Assembly (NCBI GenBank): GCA_017535925.1 | Contig: JAFXTD010000058.1 | Span: 1-53,191 of the forward strand | Direction of reading: 5' to 3' | Length of the DNA: 53,191 nucleotides | From: Selenomonadaceae bacterium | GTDB taxonomy: Bacteria; Bacillota; Negativicutes; Selenomonadales; Selenomonadaceae | Shown: positions 41,510 to 47,522 of the stretch, piece by piece | Numbering within the stretch: the stretch's first letter is position 1 | How the letters are laid out: every line of letters begins with the position of its first letter | Program-made: the position numbers and the translations under genes | Notes under the pieces: generated by a model | Databases searched by the model: none | Told to the model about the DNA's origin: nothing | What the model saw: the letters and a program-made list of their open reading frames with translations, nothing else

Positions 41510-43582
41510 ATGCGAAAAAAATGGGTTGTTAAAGAAGCTGACTCGGCGAGCGTTCAAAAGGTTGCCGAAGCTTTGGGCGTGAGCGAATTGACTGCGAAGG
41601 TTTTGTATCATCGCGGGATAAAAGATGCACAGTCTGCGAAAAATTTTTTGGAGCCGGAAGCCGCACCTTTTTACGACCCGTTCGCAATGAAAGGTATGCG
41701 TGCCGCCGTCGAAAGAATTACTCAAGCTCTTGACGCCCGCGAAAAAATTTGCGTCTATGGCGATTATGACGTTGACGGGATGAGCGCGTCGGCGATTTTG
41801 ATTCGGACATTACGCAGGCTCGGTGCGGCGGTTGAAAGTTACATTCCCGCTCGCTGTGAAGGTTACGGCTTGAATATTCCCGCGCTGAAAAAAATTTCGG
41901 CGGAAGGCGTGACGCTTTTAATCAGTGTCGACTGCGGCATAACCAACGAAAAAGAAATTGCCGCCGTAAAAGATTCGCTCGACGTGATTGTCACAGACCA
42001 CCACTTGCCCGCGCTCGACGAAATTAAATCCGCTGTCGCCGTCGTCAATCCGAATCAAAAGGGCTGTCCTTATCCCGAAAAAAATTTGTGCGGAGCGGGC
42101 GTCGCCTTCAAGTTGAGCCAAGCACTTGCGCAAGAACTTCACGGCGTTGACTTCCAAACTTACACGACCGATATTGAAATTGCCGCGCTTGCAACCGTTG
42201 CCGATTTGGTTCAGCTCGTCGGAGAAAATCGTAAAATCGTTCGCATGGGCTTGAAGGAAATGCGTCAAACAAATTGCATCGGGCTCAAGGCTCTGTTGAA
42301 TGTTTCGGGTCTCGGCGATAAAAAAATTTCTGCAGGGCACGTTGCTTTTCAAATTGCGCCGCGTTTAAATTCCGTCGGAAGATTGCGTGCGGCAAGCGAA
42401 GGCTTGAAACTTTTGCTCACGGAAGATTTTATTGAAGCCCGTTCGCAGGCTAAGGAACTTAACAAACTCAACCAGCAACGAAAAGACATCGAGGCTAAAA
42501 TTTTATCGGAGGCGGAAGAAAAAGTTCGTCAACTGCGCGAGGCTTGCGGCGGCAATTTGAGTACACTGGTTATCGCGGGCGAAAATTGGCAGGAAGGCGT
42601 TATCGGCTTGACTGCCTCCAAACTCGTCGAACGCTACAACTTGCCGACGATTATTTTGACGACGCAGGACGGAATTTTTTCACGCGGCTCTTGTCGAAGT
42701 ATTCCCGCCTTGCACATGAAAAACGCCCTCGACAAAATGGCCGGTCTCTTCGAACAATACGGCGGGCATTCTCAAGCGGCGGGTCTTTCAATCGCGACCA
42801 AAGACGTTCCCGAATTGGCGAGGCGATTCGATGAATACGTTCGGGAAAAATTATGTGACGAGGACTTCCAACCGATTCTCAACGTCGACGCTCTGATTGA
42901 CCCTGCGCAAATAAATTTCGACACGGCTCAAGAGTTCGACAAGTTCGAGCCCTACGGCTTGGGCAATCCGCATCCTGTCCTCGCCTGCAAAAATGTTCGC
43001 GGGACTTGTGCGCGGGCAATCGGTTCGAACGGAGCGCATTTGAGTTTTGTGATTGACGCAGAAAAAAATATTCGTGCCGTCGCTTGGAATTGCGGAAACC
43101 TCGCGCCGCTTGTCGAAAACGAACCGATTGACATTGCTTACGAGCCGTCGCTTGACGAGTGGCAGGGCGAACTTCGAATTCAATGCACCGTGTCGAGTTT
43201 GGAGCCCGTGAAAATCGCCGGAGAATTTCCCGACCGTGCGCAGCTTATCGACGTGTACAATTTTTTGCGGCGCGCCCGAAAATACACCGAGCAATTTGAT
43301 TTGTGTTCGCTGGTCAAAGTTTTCAACGAGTCCGGCAAAAATTTTTCGACGTATAAATTTGCCGGCGCGATTAAAATTTTCGAGGAGCTGGGCTTGCTGA
43401 TAATCAATCGGGACAAAAAAACTTTCGACTTGCCGCGCCCGAAAAATAAATTGGAGCTGACGAATTCGAGGGTTTACAGGTTGGGCAGTCGCGAACAGTC
43501 GTCGGAAATTACGCAATCGACTTCGGGGAAAGTAATTTCGATGGAGCCGATTTTAAAAAGTCGCGTCAGTCTCAAGGAGTAA
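41510..43582 (+). CDS. recJ: Single-stranded-DNA-specific exonuclease RecJ
   Basis: 690 residues. DHH phosphoesterase core with GDYDVDGMSA (D85, D87, D89), SVDCGITN and DHH at 163-165, the DHHA1 motif GGHSQAAGLS and an OB fold. About 120 residues beyond the usual RecJ end add a helical domain (YNFLRRARKYTEQFDL..., then FEELGLLIINRDKKTF) like a winged helix. RecJ degrades 5' single strands in recombination and mismatch repair. ATG 41510 is 7 nt after CGGAGA; ATG 41504 is too close to it. The 3' end overlaps the convergent fusion gene by 11 nt. Confidence 0.94.
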   Translation: MRKKWVVKEADSASVQKVAEALGVSELTAKVLYHRGIKDAQSAKNFLEPEAAPFYDPFAMKGMRAAVERITQALDAREKICVYGDYDVDGMSASAILIRTLRRLGAAVESYIPARCEGYGLNIPALKKISAEGVTLLISVDCGITNEKEIAAVKDSLDVIVTDHHLPALDEIKSAVAVVNPNQKGCPYPEKNLCGAGVAFKLSQALAQELHGVDFQTYTTDIEIAALATVADLVQLVGENRKIVRMGLKEMRQTNCIGLKALLNVSGLGDKKISAGHVAFQIAPRLNSVGRLRAASEGLKLLLTEDFIEARSQAKELNKLNQQRKDIEAKILSEAEEKVRQLREACGGNLSTLVIAGENWQEGVIGLTASKLVERYNLPTIILTTQDGIFSRGSCRSIPALHMKNALDKMAGLFEQYGGHSQAAGLSIATKDVPELARRFDEYVREKLCDEDFQPILNVDALIDPAQINFDTAQEFDKFEPYGLGNPHPVLACKNVRGTCARAIGSNGAHLSFVIDAEKNIRAVAWNCGNLAPLVENEPIDIAYEPSLDEWQGELRIQCTVSSLEPVKIAGEFPDRAQLIDVYNFLRRARKYTEQFDLCSLVKVFNESGKNFSTYKFAGAIKIFEELGLLIINRDKKTFDLPRPKNKLELTNSRVYRLGSREQSSEITQSTSGKVISMEPILKSRVSLKE

Positions 43583-44627
43583 ATTTTTTAAGGTGTTCGA
43601 AAATAATTTTCCTCGCCGAAGGAATATCGCTTGAGTAAATTTCAAGCGGCTCGGAAATTTCAGCGCGGGTAAAATTTTTCAGAGCGTCGATACTTTCGCC
43701 GAAACCGCCGCCGCCGTGAGTCACAATCGGGAAAATTTTTTTGTCGGTCAAGTCACAACTGCGCAAAAAATTTTCGACGGGCTTGGGCAACGTGCTCCAC
43801 CACAGCGGATAAATCAAAATAATTTTATCGAAGCTTTCGACTTCGGGCAAATTTTTCAGCGCGGGCAGTTCGCCGTTTGAAAATTCTTCTTTGGCAACTT
43901 GAACGGTCTCTCCGTAATCGGCGGGATAAATTTTTTCGGTTTGAATTTCAAAAATTTCTCCGCCCGTCACACTTTGAACGAATTCGGCAATCATCTGCGC
44001 GTTGCCGATTTTTTCTTTGCCGTCAAGCATGAGCGAGGCTCCCGAAACCGCATCGACCTCTGCAGGAAAATTCGTGTTGCCGACGCGACTGAAGTAGACG
44101 ATTAAAATTTTTTCGACGTTCAATTTTTCGCCGTGAAGAATTTCGGCGCGATTGACTTCGACTTTGTGAAACCAGCGGTCGAGATAGGGCAAACCGAAAA
44201 TCGCTCCGACTGCCAAGATAAACGCCGTAATCGACGCCGCGTAAAAAATTTTTCCTTTGACGTAGCGGGCGGCGTGAATCAATATGTGCACGAACAATGC
44301 AATCGTCGAGGCAATCACCGCGCCCAAATGTATCGACCGCCAATTCATTTCCGGTGCAGAAAAATATTTCGCCAAAGCCGCGCCCGATATTGCCAAAGCC
44401 ACGACGCCCGCCGCGAATAAAATTATCGTTGCGTGATTGACGAGCCGCCGCCGATTAAATTTCCCGCGCAGAAAATTTTTATAGTAGCCGCGATTCAAGA
44501 CGTTGTGAGCGATGACTCCTACGAGGAAAATTATTCCCGCCGCCTCGTGAATTTTCGCGCTCATGAAATTACTTGACAAGCCGACGAAAAACAAAATCAG
44601 CAACGCCGAATCCAAAAATTTTTTCAT
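43572..44627 (-). CDS. Membrane cytochrome b-like (DUF4405) domain fused to flavodoxin
   Basis: 351 residues. The first about 160 hold four to five membrane helices with paired histidines (KIHEAAG, IAHNVLN, IHLGAV, VHILIHAARY), as in DUF4405/di-haem cytochrome b-type proteins. From about 172 a flavodoxin follows: ILIVYFSRVGNTN is the FMN phosphate loop, with YPLWWSTLPKP and VTHGGGGFG later. This suggests electron flow between the membrane and FMN. ATG 44627 follows GAGGTG. A terminator-like hairpin (44651-44692) lies just upstream. The cofactors are inferred from the motifs. Confidence 0.8.
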   Translation of the reverse strand: MKKFLDSALLILFFVGLSSNFMSAKIHEAAGIIFLVGVIAHNVLNRGYYKNFLRGKFNRRRLVNHATIILFAAGVVALAISGAALAKYFSAPEMNWRSIHLGAVIASTIALFVHILIHAARYVKGKIFYAASITAFILAVGAIFGLPYLDRWFHKVEVNRAEILHGEKLNVEKILIVYFSRVGNTNFPAEVDAVSGASLMLDGKEKIGNAQMIAEFVQSVTGGEIFEIQTEKIYPADYGETVQVAKEEFSNGELPALKNLPEVESFDKIILIYPLWWSTLPKPVENFLRSCDLTDKKIFPIVTHGGGGFGESIDALKNFTRAEISEPLEIYSSDIPSARKIIFEHLKKFTP

Positions 44628-44650
44628 AAGAATCACCTCGACTTTATGAT

Positions 44651-44692
44651 AACAAAAAATCCTCGCAGTTGCCTCGAAGAAAAAATTTTTCA
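44651..44692. repeat. Left copy of a 42-bp imperfect direct repeat flanking the zinc-finger miniprotein gene
   Basis: Reads AACAAAAAATCCTCG, a loop, CCTCGAAG and then an A6T5 block. The second copy is at 45118-45159 in the same orientation with few differences. On the minus strand it forms TCTTCG/CGAGGA plus a T run, so it could also act as an attenuator before the flavodoxin fusion gene. Confidence 0.55.
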
Positions 44693-44711
44693 GTGCTTTA
44701 AACGTGAATCA

Positions 44712-44740
44712 TTGACTTTAAATTTACGTTGAATTATAAT
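44712..44740 (+). promoter_or_regulatory. Promoter of the zinc-finger miniprotein gene
   Basis: TTGACT (44712-44717), 17 nt, perfect TATAAT (44735-44740). It is one of the best promoters in the window and leaves a leader of about 70 nt. Confidence 0.8.
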
Positions 44741-44815
44741 TCGAATATCAATATTTATTCTGAAAAATTTTTTATGCGTCAAGTTTTGTTCGTCAAGATT
44801 GAAGGAGTGGTTCGC

Positions 44816-45046
44816 ATGAAAAAATTCTTGTCGGTATTTTTGCTGATATTCTCTATTTCCTCCATTGCCTTTGCAGGATGGTATTGTGCTGTATGCAGCG
44901 GTTCGGGGAAGTGCTCCACTTGCAACGGCTCGGGTTGGGTGACGAAACAAAATTATTTCGGCGACTACGAAGATATGCGCTGTGATGATTGCGGCGGCAC
45001 CGGCGAATGCAGTTCTTGCGGCGGCACCGGCGGCGAAGACGGCTGA
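44816..45046 (+). CDS. Secreted DnaJ-type cysteine-rich miniprotein
   Basis: 76 residues from ATG 44816 (AAGGAGTGG upstream). A signal peptide (1-20, MKKFLSVFLLIFSISSIAFAG) is followed by four Cxx-C-x-G-x-G units: CAVCSGSG, CSTCNGSG, CDDCGGTG and CSSCGGTG. These are the zinc-binding repeats of the DnaJ central domain, here alone and exported. In DnaJ they bind unfolded protein and two zinc ions. A free secreted form could act as a small redox or metal-binding chaperone, which is inference. It has its own promoter and terminator and is flanked by direct repeats. Confidence 0.85.
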   Translation: MKKFLSVFLLIFSISSIAFAGWYCAVCSGSGKCSTCNGSGWVTKQNYFGDYEDMRCDDCGGTGECSSCGGTGGEDG

Positions 45047-45070
45047 ATATTGAAATCAAAATTTTTATCG

Positions 45071-45100
45071 GACTGTCGAAGTCGGCAGTCTTTTTTTTTT
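45071..45100 (+). terminator. Terminator of the zinc-finger miniprotein gene
   Basis: GACTGTCGA/TCGGCAGTC stem (one G-U pair) followed by ten T. Confidence 0.9.
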
Positions 45101-45117
45101 CGTTGCCTAAAAATTTT

Positions 45118-45159
45118 TAACAAAAAATCCTCCGAGATACCTCGAAGGAAAAAATTTTT
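45118..45159. repeat. Right copy of the 42-bp direct repeat; also terminator of the lipoprotein gene
   Basis: Same sequence family as 44651-44692. On the minus strand TCCTTCGAG/CTCGGAGGA is a nine-pair stem (one G-U) followed by six T, a good terminator for the lipoprotein gene ending at 45184. Confidence 0.65.
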
Positions 45160-45183
45160 ACGATAAGGTTTTGCGAACGTCAA

Positions 45184-46053
45184 TTACTTTTTCAAAGACA
45201 AACCGACGCGGCTGTCCATCATGTAGGGAACCGAGATTGCAACGCCTTTCATGCTGTCAAGCGGATAGGGCAAAGCCTTTCCGTCTTGGTCGTAGGTGCC
45301 GATAACCCAGAAGAGAGCGTCGACTTGACCGGAAGAAAGTGCCGCGCCGCGAGCGTCTGACGAGATTGAAACAAGTTCGAAGTTTTTGTTAATGCGTTTG
45401 CTCAATTCGGAAAGGAAAGCGACGTTAAAGCCGGCAGGTGTTCCGTCAGCGAGGATGCAGTCCATGCCCGGCATATCACCCGTCACGGCAACTTTGATTG
45501 TGTCCGCGCCGTCGATTTTTGCAATTTCAACGGGAGCGGGGTCACCTTTCAGATTGGTGATATTGTCTTCGATGAGTTTGTCAAGCGTGCCGTCTTCTTT
45601 CATGGCATTGATAGCTTTGTTAATCTCTTCGATTGTCGCCGCGTTCTTTTCTTCCACAGCCATTGAGTAGCCCAGAATCGGTTTCAAGTTGTAGTCGATA
45701 ATTTGAACGTCATCGTTGCGGGCGGCAATGTAATCGGCAACTCTTTTGCTTGCCGCGAAACGGTCGATTTGTTTGGCTTTGAGTGCTGCCAACATTGAAT
45801 TGAGGTCGTTGAAGAAAACGACCGTGTGCGGAACTTTGTATTCGGCGGGTTGACCTTCAACTTCGGCGATACTCTTCGTCCACGTCTTGTAACCTTCTTC
45901 GTCCAAACCGATTGGCATAAGTGCACCGACTTTGTCGCTCATTTCTTGAGCGGCTTCCTGCTTGGGCTGTTCGGCAGGCTTGTTGTCTCCGCCGCAACCC
46001 GCGCATGTCACCAAAAGAATAACTGCCAAAAAAATTCCCAATAACTTTCTCAT
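45184..46053 (-). CDS. Solute-binding lipoprotein of SBP_bac_3 type, apparently circularly permuted
   Basis: 289 residues. Lipoprotein signal with the modified cysteine at C20 (or C17). The second half (about 185-289) resembles the start of amino-acid binding proteins: TIKVAVTGDMPGMD, DGTPAGFNVAFLSELSKRI, then ALSSGQVDALFW. The first half resembles their end: MLAALKAKQIDRFAASKRVADYI and EINKAINAMKEDGTLDKLIEDNI. The order of the lobes is thus reversed. No permease or ATPase gene is adjacent. It may be an orphan receptor or serve a distant transporter. ATG 46053 follows AAAGGAGG. Confidence 0.8.
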   Translation of the reverse strand: MRKLLGIFLAVILLVTCAGCGGDNKPAEQPKQEAAQEMSDKVGALMPIGLDEEGYKTWTKSIAEVEGQPAEYKVPHTVVFFNDLNSMLAALKAKQIDRFAASKRVADYIAARNDDVQIIDYNLKPILGYSMAVEEKNAATIEEINKAINAMKEDGTLDKLIEDNITNLKGDPAPVEIAKIDGADTIKVAVTGDMPGMDCILADGTPAGFNVAFLSELSKRINKNFELVSISSDARGAALSSGQVDALFWVIGTYDQDGKALPYPLDSMKGVAISVPYMMDSRVGLSLKK

Positions 46054-46079
46054 GGCGAACCTCCTTTGAAAAATTTTTT

Positions 46080-46093
46080 GCTCACTCGTGAGC
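46080..46093. promoter_or_regulatory. Palindrome in the lipoprotein gene leader
   Basis: GCTCAC-TC-GTGAGC lies between the -10 and the ribosome site, followed on the minus strand by an A6T5 run. It could be an operator or a small leader hairpin. Confidence 0.45.
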
Positions 46094-46103
46094 CGGCAAG
46101 CAC

Positions 46104-46132
46104 ATTATACAAGCAGCTTTCCAATTTTTCAA
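46104..46132 (-). promoter_or_regulatory. Promoter of the lipoprotein gene
   Basis: On the minus strand TTGAAA (46132-46127), 17 nt, perfect TATAAT (46109-46104). Confidence 0.8.
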
Positions 46133-46157
46133 TATCAACGGTTGAAGAGGATTCGGC

Positions 46158-46274
46158 TTGAGAAAATATTTTTTCACGCAGAAATTATTTTGCCGCTGTG
46201 ACTTCGCAGTGCTTAATCGTCACGAAAATTTTCTACGCATTGAACTTGCCACATATCCTGCCAAAAATTTGTAA
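46158..46274 (+). CDS. Possible 38-aa peptide, weak
   Basis: TTG 46158 has AAGAGG 7 nt upstream and opens 38 codons beginning LRKYFFTQKLFCRCDF with a basic, aromatic-rich start. No promoter or related sequence is recognised. This is the only thing resembling a gene in the 247-nt gap between the lipoprotein promoter and the FMN reductase, and it may be chance. Confidence 0.2.
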   Translation: MRKYFFTQKLFCRCDFAVLNRHENFLRIELATYPAKNL

Positions 46275-46300
46275 CGTTCAGCCTTCGACAAAAATTCTCT

Positions 46301-46864
46301 TCAAAGCCCGTTGCCTTTCGCGACAGCTTTTCCAAGTTCGTAAGCCTCGTTGAGTTCTTTGTGACCTTTAATGTCTCCGACTTTCATGACGCCGCCCGCC
46401 AAAACATGACCGCGCTCCGTCCAGCCGAGATGCTTCATGAGGTTTTGATAATAAGTCAACGCGTCGTCGAAGCCGTAACCTTCCGCCGCCATAAGCAAGA
46501 CGGATTCTTTCTTCGGGTTGGCATAGTTCGGGTCGCATTCGGCAACGGCAAAAAGTCTGTCAAAAGCCGTGCGAAGTTGTCCGCTGAAGTTCCAATAGTA
46601 AAGAGGCGTCGCCAAAACCACAACATCAGCCTCCCGATAGGCGGGATAAATTTTTTCCATGTCGTCGCGCTGAACGCAAGGATGCTCAAAATTTTTTCCG
46701 CCGCCGAAACAACCTTTGCAACCGTGAATGTTCATCTTGTCGAGGAAAAAAATTTCGACCTCGCAACCTGCCTCACGTGCTCCTTTAGAAAACTCTTCGA
46801 CCAATGCGGAAGTGTTGCCTTTGGCGCGCGGGCTGCCGTTCAATACAACAATCTTTCTGCTCAT
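46301..46864 (-). CDS. NADPH-dependent FMN reductase / flavodoxin-like oxidoreductase
   Basis: 187 residues. IVVLNGSPRAKGNTSALVEEF is the FMN phosphate loop, then HGCKGCFGGG with two cysteines, and TPLYYWNFSGQLRTAFDRL, typical of iron-sulfur flavoprotein/FMN reductase families in anaerobes. ATG 46864 follows GGGAGA; a GTG at 46873 is in frame but lies over that site. Divergent from an HxlR regulator, which is the usual arrangement for HxlR-controlled redox enzymes. Confidence 0.88.
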   Translation of the reverse strand: MSRKIVVLNGSPRAKGNTSALVEEFSKGAREAGCEVEIFFLDKMNIHGCKGCFGGGKNFEHPCVQRDDMEKIYPAYREADVVVLATPLYYWNFSGQLRTAFDRLFAVAECDPNYANPKKESVLLMAAEGYGFDDALTYYQNLMKHLGWTERGHVLAGGVMKVGDIKGHKELNEAYELGKAVAKGNGL

Positions 46865-46901
46865 TAAGTTCACTCTCCCAAAAATTTATGCTTGCACACG
46901 G

Positions 46902-46911
46902 TGATATAATA
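46902..46911. promoter_or_regulatory. Overlapping divergent -10 elements between the FMN reductase and hxlR
   Basis: TGATATAAT is an extended -10 for hxlR (TATAAT 46905-46910). One base over, the opposite strand reads TATTAT (46911-46906), with a TTGCTA 16 nt upstream of it for the reductase. The 11-bp GATATAATATC is almost palindromic. Confidence 0.55.
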
Positions 46912-46964
46912 TCAAAAAAATTTTTTGTAGCAATACGAATAATTTCATTAGAGGAGTTTGTTCA

Positions 46965-47297
46965 ATGGAACGATGCATAGGTGACGAAAGTTTCAAAGAC
47001 ACGGGCTTGGCTTATACACTCAAACTGATTAAAGGCAAATATAAAATGCGCGTCCTCTACACGTTGATGGAATTCGGCGTCGTGCGCTTCGGAGAAATGA
47101 AACGCTATCTCGGCGAGGAAATTTCTTTCTTCATGTTGAATCGAACGCTGAAAGAACTTGAGGCAGACGACTTGATAAAAAGAAAAGAGTACGACCAACT
47201 TCCGCCGAAGGTGGAGTACTCTTTGACCGAGCGCGGGAAATCTTTAATCCCGTTGCTTGACGGTCTGTGTGCTTGGGGCGAAGAGCATAAAATTTAG
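46965..47297 (+). CDS. HxlR family transcriptional regulator
   Basis: A 110-residue winged-helix regulator. YTLKLIKGKYKMRVLYTLMEFGVVRFGEMKRYL and ISFFMLNRTLKELEADDLIKR are the HxlR core, where the family usually has GKW; CIGD near the start supplies the conserved N-terminal cysteine that in some members senses redox stress or aldehydes. The wing is YDQLPPKVEYSLTERG. ATG 46965 has GAGGAG upstream. It likely controls the divergent reductase. Confidence 0.93.
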   Translation: MERCIGDESFKDTGLAYTLKLIKGKYKMRVLYTLMEFGVVRFGEMKRYLGEEISFFMLNRTLKELEADDLIKRKEYDQLPPKVEYSLTERGKSLIPLLDGLCAWGEEHKI

Positions 47298-47300
47298 TTG

Positions 47301-47522
47301 CTGTGGACAAAGAGTGATAAAATATTCGGGTGAAAAAAACATATGAATTAACAAATGACGACCGGGCGAAATTCGAAGAATTGTTGATGAAAAAGAAAAT
47401 GGGACGACCTTGTCAATACCAAACGCTGTTGATAAGCACTGTCGACCGATTAAACCGGTCTTGAGACGAGCTGAACTTTTTATGGCTTTTATTCTTCTCC
47501 GGTTAAAATAAATTGTCAACAG
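47301..47522. mobile_element. 222-bp insertion-sequence remnant with inverted ends
   Basis: CTGTGGACAA (47301-47310) and TTGTCAACAG (47513-47522) are inverted copies with nine of ten bases matching. Inside is a broken transposase-like frame. The right end overlaps the 3' end of the radical SAM gene and provides its last codons and stop. No convincing target duplication is visible. Confidence 0.5.
47330..47464 (+). pseudogene. Transposase N-terminal fragment (IS5-like)
   Basis: A 44-codon frame from GTG 47330. KKTYELTNDDRAKFEELL followed by GRP resembles the YELTDEQW...LLP...GRP start of IS5-group transposases. It stops after RLNRS with no DDE core. No ribosome site is seen. Probably a relic; the family is a guess from the N-terminus only. 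Confidence 0.4.

Noticed and set aside
46158..46274. 38-aa peptide as a firm gene
   Set aside because: It has a plausible ribosome site but no promoter, family or overlap support; kept only as a weak feature.
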